From assembly GCA_029959085.1 (NCBI GenBank), contig JARWIR010000042.1, forward strand, positions 2,698,544 through 2,762,543: 64,000 nucleotides of DNA. Reading direction: 5' to 3'. The notes beneath the pieces are model-generated. The model had not been told where the DNA came from, ran no database searches, and saw only the letters and a list, made by a program, of their open reading frames with translations. The DNA comes from Nemophila menziesii (taxonomy: Eukaryota > Streptophyta > Magnoliopsida > Boraginales > Hydrophyllaceae). Below are positions 26,390-38,387 of the stretch, piece by piece (within the stretch, counting starts at the first letter, position 1; the number at the start of each line of letters is the position of its first letter). Made by a program: the position numbers and the translations under genes.

Positions 26390-27370
26390 TTTTAATTACT
26401 TGATTAAACTCACCAAGTATTAATTCCTATAAAAAATTATTGAATAGAGTAATATTATATTAAATTCACAAAGAATTATTACGGAGCTCGATTAAATTCC
26501 AATACGGAATGATGAAGCAAGTAATACTTGATTAAATTCACCAACAATTATCAAAGAGTTAGATTAAATTCATATATGGAATTATCGAAACAAGTAATAC
26601 TTGATTAAATTCACCAAGAATTATCAAGAATCTCGTTTAAATCCCTATACATAATAACCGAAACAAATAATACTTGATCAAATTCACATAGAATTATCGA
26701 GGAGATTGATTAAATGTCTATATGGAATTATCAAAAAAATAACACTTGATTAAATGCACCAAGAATTATTAAGGAGCTCAGATAAATTCCTATACATAAT
26801 TGCTGAAACAAATAATATTTTCTTTAAGTCCACCAAGAATTATCAAGACGCTCGAAAAAATTTCTATACAAAATTATCGAAGTGAATAATATTTGATTAA
26901 ATTTACCGAGAAAGATCAAGGAGCTCGATTACATTCATATCAGTAATTTTCTAAAAAAGTAATATTAGATTAAATTCACCGAGAATAATCAAAGAGCTCG
27001 ATTAAATTCCTATACAGGATTATCGAAGCAAGTAACATATGATTAAGTTTACCAATAATTATCAGGAATTTCGATTAAATTCCTATACGAAATTTCAGAA
27101 ACAAATAATATTTGGTTAATTTTACAAAAAATATCAAGGTTCTCGATTAAATTCCTACATGGAATTATTGAAATAAGTGACATTCAATTAAATTCATCAA
27201 GCGATATCAAAGAGATCGATTAAGTTCTCATATGAAATTATCAAACAAGTGACACTTGATTAAATTCACCAAGAACTAACGACGAGTTTGGTTAAATTCT
27301 ATATTGAATTATCAAAGAAAATAACACTTGATTAAATACACTAAGAATTATCAAACATCTCGATTACTTT
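26390..27370. repeat. Tandem repeat, period about 74 bp, about 13 copies
   Basis: The unit contains GATTAAATTCACCAAGAATT, ATCAAGGAGCTCGATTAAAT and TCCTATAYGGAATTATCGAA, ACAAGTAATACTT. Occurrences of the first phrase are spaced about 70-75 bp across nearly 1 kb. Copies differ by many substitutions, so the array is old. It is satellite-like and noncoding. Confidence 0.85.
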
Positions 27371-28600
27371 TGAAACCACATATTTCTATTAGGATTGCGT
27401 AAATCTGTTCGAGAATTAATAAATTTATTAGTAAACCGACCCTAAAATTAGCAGGATATTAGGCGCTTGATTAATCTTACTCAAGAATCACCTAATAATT
27501 AAGTTATAATTATAGTAAGGTTATCAGTGATATAATAATTTTATCCGGTAGATGATTACATACGTCACGGCAAAATCTTAACCATGTCCGGTTCCCTTTT
27601 CATTATTACATTTCGTAACCACGTCTTATTGCCTTGCTAAGTTATAATTAAGAATTGAATTCTCTGAGTAAAAGGTTGACATTGTCTCACAAGCCCTTGC
27701 AAATTTGCATAAAAAAGACATATACGTGTTTCCAAACACTCTGCCAATACCTGTTTTAGTCAGATTTAATTTATTCGTCTATATAAAGCTTTACCCAATA
27801 TACTCAATAATTCAATATTTCAAACGCAATTCATTTGATTTTTTTTAGTTACATAAGATAACCCACCACTAGATTGGAGGACCAAGGCCCTGTCCAGTGA
27901 ACTAATCCCAATTGGTTAATTCATTTGATATGAGTGTTATAAGATTGTCAGATATTTTCCTTTTTTTATTTATGTAATCTTGATGTAATAATGTTATACT
28001 CAATTATATGTTAAATTATTATAATTATTTATTTAATATTAATGGTAATTACTCTAGTAAAATTCTAAAACGAGACATAAAAAAAGTTAATGTGATATAC
28101 ATTAACAACAATATATTTTATTTAGTCAAGAATAGCGTCAAATTCAAAGTATCCAATACTTTTAATTTTTTGACAAAAAAAAATTGGTTTAATTCTATAA
28201 AAACTTTCTATATTTTGGTTTCGATTTCGATTATTATTTAATGATTTTATGTTTGTTTTTCATATATAGTATCAGATAATTTCACATAAAAAGATTCCCT
28301 ATTGGACAGGTTGACCCCCATATTATCCCCGAAAATAACAAGTGCACTCCCATTTTTAGTTGCTACTTTTGTTTTGTTACACTACTACATCGGTGTAATA
28401 CTCCAATTTAGCCACATAACATAACACCAGGACCAATGTGCAATATATATACATAGAAATATGTTCCATTTTATTTCGAAGTGTAATTCTCGTCAAATAA
28501 TAAAGTAAAGAATCTTAACCTCAAAAATATTTTTATAATCATAATTAATTAAGAAAATAATGAAGCTTTACAGTTCATCACATCACGTATTACATATAAT
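27371..28600. other. Intergenic, upstream of the villin gene
   Basis: AT-rich. A 77-residue frame at 28008-28241 is Asn/Ile/Lys-rich and shows no domain. The last few hundred bases presumably contain villin promoter sequence, but no specific element can be defended. Confidence 0.4.
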
Positions 28601-28639
28601 TTTTTTTGTTGGCTGCCGTTAGTGATAAGCACGCCTGGC

Positions 28640-28911
28640 AGCTCATCATTTCTCTTTTTTTTTTTTTTGCTTTCTCATCTCTCTCTAGATACATCATACA
28701 TGTATTTGTAACAATTTTTCTGTTTTTTTTATTACACAAAACATTTTATTCTCTCTCTCTAACTATCTACCTCCTTCTTCTTCATCAAACGCAACGCACT
28801 TTTCTCGCTCTGTCTACATAGTTCTTTTGTTGTTGATATTATTCGATTTGAGCTAAATTCAGTTCGAGTTTGATTGGATCTATTGATTCAAATTTCCTCT
28901 CATATCAATAG
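28640..28911 (+). promoter_or_regulatory. Villin core promoter and 5' leader region
   Basis: Pyrimidine-rich tracts (CTCTCTCT at 28677 and 28751, poly-T at 28650) are typical of plant 5' leaders. The segment ends at a splice donor (ATAG|GTAAATTC at 28911/28912). The transcription start cannot be fixed from sequence. Confidence 0.4.
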
Positions 28912-30277
28912 GTAAATTCAGTTACGATTGTAATTATAATTCAGTTTTTTTTTTCCTATTCGCATCTGGTTTTTATTCTAAAAAATGAAGAATCTCGCTT
29001 GTAGTTTGTAATCATATACATTGCGTGCGTATATAATTATGTGTGTATATGTGCGCCCAGACGTTCTGAAAGAGCATAATATATATAAAATAATGCCATC
29101 GTAACTGGTGATGTGATGCATTGGAAATCGAAGAGAAGGATGACGTGTTTAATTTATGTTTAAAAATCGAAATGTCAATGTTTTTATGGTACTCTGTGCA
29201 ATTTAAATAATATAGATTATTTAGGAGAATTGCGAATTTCAAGCTCATTGGATTGGAGCTTTTTGTATCGTTATTTGTAATTTGTTGCCTGTGTAGATCA
29301 GTCAAAGATCATATGTTTCTGGTCATAGGAAATGTATTTCCACTGTGGATTATTTGTTTAATTTATTGATTTACTTTTTTATTATTATTTTTCAAGCTTA
29401 ACTATTTCCAAAGTGTGATATGAGTAAAGCTTAATTCATATATTGTTATTTTTATCATTGGTGTGCTGACAATGAAACTGAAAGTGAGGATCCAAATAAG
29501 TCCCTGAATTGTATCAATTATTCTAGGGGTCTTAGTTGCTTTGGCAGTGTGGTTGGGTATAATATCATTTATCAAGCATAAAGTAGGCATTTTAGCAGGG
29601 AGTAGGTATGGTTAGATGTGGGTGTAAATTTGATTGGTGATGTAGGAGAAACAAAAGTGACAAATCACAAAGAAAAATGCATTTGAAATTTTGAATAGTG
29701 ATTAATCATTAATCTCACCGGATAATTTTACATATAGCGAACAGTTAGTTCCACCTATTTACTAACAATTTAGAATGGATTTGTACTAGCAATTTTTAAA
29801 CTTAGTCGAATAAACTGCACAGTGACACATGGTATAGCTGGTTCAAATAAGATTAATTAGCAGCTCGTAGAAGTTGCTAATTGTTACTTAGATGTTAAGA
29901 GTTTGTTTGCAGCTATGCAGATTCACCTTTTAGTATAAGCGTATGCAATATTTTGTTTTTCATCTGTAATCTTTGAAACGAGAGAATTAGTCATTAATAA
30001 GTTCTGTTCATAGGATCGGGTGAATGACTGTAATTAAAAAAGTTTTAGAGCATGCGTAAAGATTCACTCCTCATTTTAGCATTTTGGGGTCTCAATTCTG
30101 TGTCTAGAGGACACCTTTTGCTTAAGCAAAAAGTTAGGTGTGATATATGTGGAGAACTCTTAAAGTCTATATGATCTATTTTCTTCTTCTTCATTTTATA
30201 GACCTGCTTATACCGTTAAATTATTATTTATTTCCCTTGTATATGTGATATTTACTCCTTTTTTGTGTTTGTCTCAG
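28912..30277 (+). other. 5'-UTR intron of the villin gene
   Basis: Donor GTAAAT at 28912 and acceptor GTCTCAG at 30271-30277, 33 bp before the start codon. The 1366-bp intron is AT-rich and free of coding similarity. A long leader intron is common in plant cytoskeletal genes. The exact donor is inferred and should be checked with transcripts. Confidence 0.55.
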
Positions 30278-30310
30278 CCGGAGGGCCTGCTAAGCTAGCT
30301 TCGGAACATT

Positions 30311-33300
30311 ATGTCTGTCTCAATGAGAGATCTGGATCCAGCTTTTCAAGGGGCAGGACAAAAAGCGTATCCTCCATTTAATTTCTGATGTGCTAATTAA
30401 ATAGTTATTATAATGACATCATACATTATCTGAACTATAATGATATTCTTAGCTACTTTATTTTGATATCATCACGTGTTTACTTGTACATTCTGTATCT
30501 TTGTTATCCTTGACCTTTGTACAGTGGAATTGAAATATGGAGAATAGAAAATTTCCGTCCCATAGTAGTTCCAAAGTCTTCACATGGAAAGTTCTTCATG
30601 GGAGATTCGTATATAGTTTTGAAGGTAACTACTGCTTATTGTTCTGATCCTAATTTTATGTTAAGGTTCTATATCAAATCATCAATACGTGTTCAGATAC
30701 TTGATTAGCTACACTTGTTTTGCAGACCACTGCTTCAAAAAGTGGCGCACTAAAGCATGATATTCACTATTGGATTGGCAAGGATACTAGCCAGGTAATA
30801 CTTTTATCCCACTTATATTAATTAATTTTATTTCTAAAATTCTATTTTATATAGGATGAAGCTGGAGTTGCAGCTATTAAGACTGTAGAATTGGATGCAG
30901 CTCTTGGAGGGCGTGCTGTGCAATATCGTGAAATTCAAGGGCATGAAACTGAAAAGTTTCTTTCCAATTTTAAACCTTGTATAATCCCTCAAGAAGGTGG
31001 AATTGCTTCAGGGTTTAAACATGTCGAGGAAGAAGAGTACAAAAAGCGCTTATATGTATGCAAAGGGAAACATGTTGTTCATGTGAAAGAGGCAAGTTTT
31101 TGTCCATCTTCTCTTCATAGGTTTAAATAAATTTTCTTTCGTTTGCTTTTCTAATTATGGATTTTTGAAAATGGAACAGATTCCTTTTGCTAGATCTTCA
31201 CTCAATCACGATGATATATTTATTCTTGATACAAAGTCCAAAATCTTCCAATTTAATGGTTCTAACTCGTCGATTCAAGAGAGGGCTAAAGCACTTGAAG
31301 TTGTCCAGTATGTTAAAGATACTTATCATGATGGGAAATGTGATATAGCTTCTATAGGTAAGTATTAATAATTTTTAGTGCTTTGTTAGCAACACTTACA
31401 TGAATTTTGATGATATATAGAGGATGGGAAATTAATGGCTGATGCTGAATCTGGAGAGTTTTGGGGTTTATTTGGTGGGTTTGCTCCTCTTCCAAGAAAA
31501 AGTGCTGCTGATGATTCAAAAAATAGAGCTGCTATTCCTACTACATTATATCGGTAATTTTTAAGCAAATAAAATGTTTTAAAATGCGTTTTATGTGAAT
31601 TATGAAATCACGGTACTGAGACCATGTGTTTGCTATTCAAGTGTGGAGAAAGGGAAAACAGAATCTGTTGCAGCTGAAAGTTTAACAAGGGAGTTGCTTG
31701 ATACAAATCGATGCTATATTCTTGACTGTGGAGAAGAAGTGTTTGTATGGATGGGGAGAAATACTCCTCTAGATGAAAGAAAAACTGCAAGTGGATCTGC
31801 TGATGTAATATTTTATATTCTATATTCTATATCTAGTTGAGGTTTTGTATTGAGTTTATTGAAATTACGTATCTTTTTACACTTTTCCCTTGCAATATAG
31901 GAATTATTGCGTGGACTTGATAGACCAAACGCTCATGTAGTTCGTGTTATTGAGGGATTCGAGACAGTTATGTTTCGTTCCAAATTCGATTCTTGGCCTC
32001 AATCAACACAGGTGGCAGTTTCTGAGGATGGTAGGGGAAGGGTTGCAGGTTAGTGACTACTGTGTGTAATATGCTTCTGTTCCTTTTTCATAGTCTTTAA
32101 ACTTTTTAAATATTTTTTTTTGTGATTTTGTAGCTCTTTTAAAGCGGCAAGGAGTTAATGTGAAGGGTTTAATGAAAGCAGCTCCACCTAAGGAGGATCC
32201 TCAGCCTCACATAGACTGCACTGGGAACTTGCAGGTGCTTTATACATATATCTTTTTCTGTATTGGTGTACCAAATTTTATTGACTTTAACTGTAATTTT
32301 AATATTGTCCACATGGTGCAATAGGTTTGGCGTATGAATGGGGAAGAGAAGACACTTATTCCTGCTGCAGATCAGTCAAAATTTTACAGTGGAGATTGTT
32401 ACATCTTTCAGTATTCTTATCCTGGAGAAGAAAAAGAGGAACACCTTATAGGCACATGGTTTGGAAAGCAAAGTATTCAGGTTAAGTCCTTTTTTGTTTC
32501 TTCATCTTGCTGACATTTTGTGTTTCCATGTCATTGTGTCATTCTGTTTTTTATAAGTAGATGTAACTATAGTAATCTCATGTCCTTTTGATAAGAATTG
32601 GAAGTGGGTAAATTTATAAAACTAGAATGCAAACACATTATAATTCATGGAAGTCTGTATCCTTTTTCACTATTCATCGATTTTCTTTTTAGATTCTAGG
32701 CCTTTTCCTTAGGATCCAATTTTTCTGGTGAATGTATGTGTATCTTTTTTGGCTTCCATTTTGTCCATATATGCACATGAATATATCCAGCACTGGATAC
32801 ATTATAAACCTCTTCCGAATAACATAAAAGTAGAACCATCAATCACGTATATTTGATTCAATTGACTAAAACTTCCATGAATTTTTTTAGGAAGAAAGAG
32901 ACTCAGCAACTGCAAAGGCTAGCAAGATGGTCGAATCACTAAAATTCATGGCCACCCAGGTACTTTAATTTCTCTAATAATTATACTTTCTAAATTGCAA
33001 CCTAACTTTGTAGATAAATCTCTGTTTTGGTTTTGTTTATACTACTATTGATGATTTGGCTATTATTTTTTAATGTCTAGGCTCGAATCTACGAAGGAAA
33101 TGAACCTATCCAGTTTTTTGCCATCTTACAGAGCTTTATTGTTTATAAGGTTAGATCTTTTTCCTATATGTGTATCTCCTTTTTACCTGTGTTGTATATA
33201 AACCTTAACATCTCTGTAAATTTTTCAGGGTGGTCTTAGTGAAGGATACAAGAAAAGTATAGCAGAGAAAGAAATAGAGGATGATACGTATACCGAAGAA

Positions 33301-36032
33301 GGAGTTGCGTTATTCCGAGTACAGGGTACAGGACCTGACAATATGCAAGCAATACAAGTTGAACCTGTAAATCCTCTGCTCTACTTCTCTATTAATATAT
33401 TTTGTTTTCAAGTAACTATAGTTAGTATATGTTATACTTAAGTTGGTATATGGTTCTTTATGTTTTCAACAATTTTTACTGATTACTCTTCTCTGGTCCA
33501 AATTTTGCGTGATACAGCACCGGACACAAGATTAGTTGGTTTGTATTTATTACAAGCATATAGTTTGTCATTTAATTAATACATTTTAAAATTACAAGTG
33601 TCCAAACAGTATGAGAAAATGTTAGTACATTGATTGTGTAAATTAGATTTTACGTCTATTTGTTTTTACTTCTCTTTTTCTCTTTTGTTCCAAATATATG
33701 TTTTTGTTCTAGTCAAGTAAAGTACCACATAGGTACCATATCATGTACATTTTTAACCAAAATGGGCCAAATCTTTAGAAAGTGTCTTTTTTGATTATCA
33801 TGTTTGAACTTAGTGCCCGTTAGGCCAAATCCAAAACTATTAGAAAATTGACGGAACTTATGTTTAAAATGAACCTTTTTAGGCTATTTGTTAGCCCATT
33901 TTTTAAGGTTTTTATCTTCTCTTAGAAGGGATTATACTATGACAAAGTAGTAAAGTATATATGTAGATAAAGTGACATATCTTTTATGTCCTTTATGAAT
34001 CAGGTGGCATCATCTTTAAACTCATCTTACTGTTACCTTCTGCATAGTGGTGCTACTCTTTTTACATGGTTTGGAAACCTTACAACCTCTGAGGATCAGG
34101 AACTTGCTGAAAGGCTCTTGGATCTAATTAAGGTTTCATACCATTTTGTGATCATTTCCAGTTACTCACAAACTTATTTTGCTGAGACTTAATATTCTGC
34201 TTTATATATGGGTTTGTTAAGACTAATTTACTATTTTTATGATGAACATTTTTCTTACAGCCTAACATGCAGTCCAAACTGCAAAAAGAAGGTGCCGAAA
34301 CTGAGCAATTCTGGGAATTATTAGGTGGGAAATCTGAATATCCTAGCCAAAAGATCTCAAGGGGTTCTGAAAATGATCCTCACCTTTTCTCAATTACTTT
34401 CCCAAAAGGCAAGATATATTGTACTTTTACTCATAACTATTCCACTTATACTTATTATAAAAATTGCACTAACTCGATCCTTCTTTTGCTCTTCCACTAT
34501 TGATGACTGGATAATTACGCTGGTCTTCAGGTGTATTAACGGTGTGTATTTCAGTTTAAAAGATGTACTAAAACTTTGAGAATGATTTATTCTATGAGAC
34601 TAACTTAGATCTTCGCTACAGGTGAAAGAGATATACAATTTTAACCAAGATGATTTAATGACTGAAGACATGTTTGTTCTCGATTGTCACTCAGACATAT
34701 ATGTCTGGGTTGGTCAACAAGTTGAATCAAAGAATAAATTACAAGCTTTATCTACCGGAGAGGTATCTTTAGTTTTACCTTAAACACAAGTTGGATATTT
34801 AATTTTAAAATATATCACATTACCTTTCAATTTTTTAATTGTAACAGAAATTTCTAGAAGTTGATTTTCTGCTGGAGCAGTTATCTCATGAAGCTCCGAT
34901 ATATATTGTCATGGAAGGAAGTGAGCCAACTTTCTTCACTCGCTTTTTCACTTGGGACTCTACAAAATCTGCCGTGAGTATCTTTCTTTTTACTTCATTC
35001 AATAAACTTGCAAGACTAATCTAATATATACCTAATATAATTTCAGATGCACGGAAACTCATTCCAAAGAAAACTTGCTATAGTGAAAAACGGTGGCACT
35101 CCAGCACTAGATGTAAGTTTTTATTAATTTTTTTATACCATGTTTATTAAAGTACTAGTTTTATTTTTCTTTTTTTTTTTAAATAGAAACCGAAGAGGAG
35201 AGTACCATCATCATATAGCGGAAGATCAGCTGCGCCAGGTGGCAGATCGGCTGCACCAGAAAAAGCTCAACGATCAAGAAGTATGTCATTCAGCCCAGAT
35301 AGAGTTCGTGTTCGAGGAAGATCACCTGCTTTTAACGCTCTAGCCGCTACATTCGAGAACCCAAACAACGCAAGAAATCTTTCAACTCCTCCTCCAATGG
35401 TGAGAAAGCTTTACCCAAAATCAGGTTCTGCTACACCAGATTCAGCAGACACAGCAGCAGCTCCAAGAGCAGCAGCTATTGCAGCCATGACTGCTACTTT
35501 CGAAAAACCTTCACCCGCTAAAGATTTTCTCATTCCCCGTTCTGGTAAAGGTATTGTCCGTTCCATTTTCTCACTTTTGTATCATAATCGAAAGTTTGAT
35601 TCTATTTTTTTTTTTTATGTAAAGTGAGTGTTAACTCATCGAAACCAAAGACTGAGACAAATTCTGAAGATAACTCGAGAGAGGGCACACCAGAAGCTCC
35701 AAAACACAAACCAGAGACAATAGAAGAAGATGTGAAGGAAGATGAAGCTGAAGATGAGGAAGGCCTTCCCATTTACCCATATGATCGTCTCACAACTTCA
35801 TCAACTGATCCTATAGCAGAAATTGATGTCACCAAACGAGAGGTATAATATATATATATTTACGTCGTGTCTATACAGAAGAAAGTTTACTAAATATTCG
35901 ACCAATGAATTTGTGCAGACTTATTTATCTCAAGCAGAGTTCAAGGAGAAATTTGGGATGGTTAAGGAGGCGTTCCATAAGTTGCCAAAGTGGAAACAGA
36001 ATAAGATAAAAATGGCCCTTCAGTTGTTTTAA
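30311..36032 (+). CDS. VLN4-like: Villin, VLN4-type actin-binding protein
   Basis: Binds, bundles and may cap or sever actin filaments in the cytoplasm. Coding exons: 30311-30366, 30525-30624, 30726-30794, 30855-31091, 31180-31357, 31421-31553, 31642-31804, 31901-32048, 32134-32234, 32325-32480, 32891-32959, 33081-33149, 33229-33366, 34004-34132, 34261-34408, 34531-34541, 34622-34762, 34848-34973, 35047-35112, 35187-35550, 35625-35842, 35919-36032. They sum to 2934 nt, 977 residues, with no stop; Arabidopsis VLN4 is close to this length. The start [20 protein letters not shown], six gelsolin repeats, a Ser/Pro-rich linker ([19 protein letters not shown]) and a C-terminal headpiece ([17 protein letters not shown]) identify it. 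Introns after 31091 and 34408 start with GC, and exon 34531-34541 is an 11-nt microexon. Splice sites are inferred from phase and family conservation. The gene appears intact. Confidence 0.96.
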
Positions 36033-36445
36033 GTGTTCTCAAATATATTATTATTATATATATATAGCTGCAACTGCCCAAAAGTTCTCAGATGTGGCAA
36101 AAGGGGACAGCATCAGTGAATTTTTATCTGCTTCTGATCCCATGAGGCTTGATTTATATAATCTGGGGAGCGTATTTGTATTTGTATCATCATATCGATG
36201 ATATTCAAATACTACTCCAGGGGGTTTGTTTTAATTTGTCTTTGAGCTTAGTCCGATTTTTATATTCTTTTTGACATAGGTTGGTTGTTGTGAGGCTTCG
36301 TTTTTTGATTTATATACTTTGTTGAGTCTTATTTTATTTGCCAAAAAGAGATATAGGTTATTTTGTGCTCCAACAATTTATAAGGTGTGTATAGGATTGT
36401 AAAGTAGGGGCCATTGTTATTTCATTAGTGAATAAATGTGTGTTT
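36033..36445 (+). other. Villin 3' UTR with probable poly(A) signal
   Basis: Follows the TAA at 36030. An AATAAA lies at 36431-36436 within 'gtgaataaatgtg', with T-rich sequence following. The extent is an estimate. Confidence 0.5.
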
Positions 36446-36782
36446 TTTAATTTTTTTTATTCATATTGTAAACAAAATATTACGATTGTTTTTCTCATAC
36501 GAGATCTTTCAAGGTTGTAAAGGGCCCTCTTGGGGAGGTACCTTTATTCTTCCTAACTTTGTTTGTTAAACAGATGAAGTCAAGTTGTAAAAGCGTACAT
36601 TCACGAATCATCATAATAACTTATTCAATATTTGGTAAATTACTTTTTATAATTTGTTGCTAGAAATTTGGAATTTGTTAGAGGTTAATTTTGTTACCAA
36701 ATGTGATTAAAGATACTGTCTCTCCTAATTTACTGTGAGGAAGTGAATACAACCTATAATCCCTTGGTGTCTAATTGTTATA

Positions 36783-37083
36783 TCTTGGAGCATGAATTCA
36801 CTCTTAGAACAAAGCAAGATGCAGAAAACAAAGAACAATAAAGATGAGGGATCATTATGCAATTAAGGAAAAGTTGGATCAAGAATCTGTTAGTTAGTTT
36901 GTTTGTTTAGATTTCTAGCTGTAACTTAGCTGTGTAGATTACACATGTATATATACGGATACATTACATTACAATTTAATAAAAACAGAATCTAGCTTCT
37001 CTCTATCTCTCTTGTTCTTCATCTTCTTAAGCTCGCTTCTCGCCATTAATGGCTTCTCTTCTCTTCCTCTCTGAAACTTAACA
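36783..37083 (+). repeat. 5' LTR of the Copia element
   Basis: Begins TCTTGGAGCATG and ends GAAACTTAACA. TATATATACGG near 36950 is a candidate TATA box, and AATAAAAACAG at 36978 a candidate poly(A) signal. The target duplication places the start at TC rather than the canonical TG. Confidence 0.93.
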
Positions 37084-37095
37084 TGGTATCAGAGC
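37084..37095 (+). promoter_or_regulatory. Primer-binding site (initiator tRNA-Met)
   Basis: TGGTATCAGAGC directly follows the 5' LTR. It is the standard plant Copia primer-binding site, complementary to the 3' end of initiator tRNA-Met. Confidence 0.93.
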
Positions 37096-37169
37096 AAAAC
37101 ACTTTATTTCCGCACTAATCGTACTCTTTCACTCTCTATTTTCTATTCCTACTCACTATACTATAAACA

Positions 37170-38387
37170 ATGTCTTCAAATACACCGATTTCTGAAGATT
37201 TTTCAAGTCCTTACTACTTACATCCTAGTGAGAGCACTGGTATCTCTCTCGTTTCTGAGATACTTACAGGCGACAACTACCTAGCTTGGGCTCGCGCCAT
37301 TGAAATAGCTCTTTCTGTGAAGAATAAACTTGGTTTCATCAATGGCGATATACCTCAACCTTCACTAACTGACCTCGCTCTGTTCTCTGCTTGGACTCGT
37401 GCTAACAATTTGGTACTCTCTTGGATCCTCAACTCTATCTCTAAAGAAATTAGGAGTAGCTTGTTATATGTTAACTCTACACATGAGCTATATAATGAAA
37501 TCAAAACACGCTTTTGTAAGTCTAATCGCACACGTGTTTATCAACTCGAAAAGTCACTAAGTTCAATTACTCAGTCTTCTTCTTCCATTTCTGAGTACTT
37601 TGCAAAATTCAAGTCACTGTGGGATGAATATGTTCATTTTCGCCCAAATCCTACATGTTCTTGTGGCTTTATGAATCAATGTACTTGCAAGCTTCTTGAT
37701 ACGCTCGTTGAAAGACAACAAACTGACTTCATCATCAAGTTCTTAATTGGACTGAATGAATCTTACTCAGCTGCTAGAAGTCAGATTCTCTTGATGGATC
37801 CTCTTCCTAAAATCAACTATGTGTTTGCTATGTTAGTTCAAGAAGAAAGTCAAAGGGAATTAACAGCTTTTTCTGAGCCTACTCAGGCGTTTTATGTGAG
37901 AAATGTGCAAAAATCCACTAGCTATGGAGATAAGAAGAAAGTGCTGTGCACTCATTGTGGATATACAGGACATACTATTGACAAATGCTTTCAATTACAT
38001 GGATATCCAATTGGATGGACTGGTCCACGAGGTAAAAGATCTTACAGCAATTTCTCAACTAACTCAAAAGCAAATTGTGCTACAGTTTCTCAAGACACAA
38101 CTCAAGAATCTAGAAGTCTTAGCTCTTATGATTTTACTCCTGAGGAAGTTAGCAAACTCATTGCTCTAGCTCATAATTCCACTTCTACTCCTCCTGCAGT
38201 TCATCAAGTTTCAACTCAAGAAGGTAACTCTCTTAACTCTTCTTGGATTTTAGACACTGGTGCAACTGATCACTTAATATTTTCCCCTTCATTTTATACG
38301 GATTCTTACTATCCTACAAATATACATGTATCTTTACCTAATGGAGATGTAGTACAGGCTGACTATACAGGACATATATATATATAA
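37170..38387 (+). CDS. Copia gag and protease reading frame
   Basis: 405 codons. The N-terminus (PYYLHPSESTGISLVSEILT, GDNYLAWARAIEIALS) is the gag_3-type segment of plant Copia elements. A UBN2-like capsid region follows at about residues 70-220, then a CCHC knuckle (CTHCGYTGHTIDKC, about residue 250) and the protease site ILDTGATDH (about 362). The frame ends at TAA 38385-38387 inside an (AT)6 run, whereas the family continues into integrase. The next codons of the family appear in the frame shifted by two bases, so a 2-bp AT-unit gain is the likely cause. The protease is therefore truncated. Confidence 0.92.
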   Translation: MSSNTPISEDFSSPYYLHPSESTGISLVSEILTGDNYLAWARAIEIALSVKNKLGFINGDIPQPSLTDLALFSAWTRANNLVLSWILNSISKEIRSSLLYVNSTHELYNEIKTRFCKSNRTRVYQLEKSLSSITQSSSSISEYFAKFKSLWDEYVHFRPNPTCSCGFMNQCTCKLLDTLVERQQTDFIIKFLIGLNESYSAARSQILLMDPLPKINYVFAMLVQEESQRELTAFSEPTQAFYVRNVQKSTSYGDKKKVLCTHCGYTGHTIDKCFQLHGYPIGWTGPRGKRSYSNFSTNSKANCATVSQDTTQESRSLSSYDFTPEEVSKLIALAHNSTSTPPAVHQVSTQEGNSLNSSWILDTGATDHLIFSPSFYTDSYYPTNIHVSLPNGDVVQADYTGHIYI

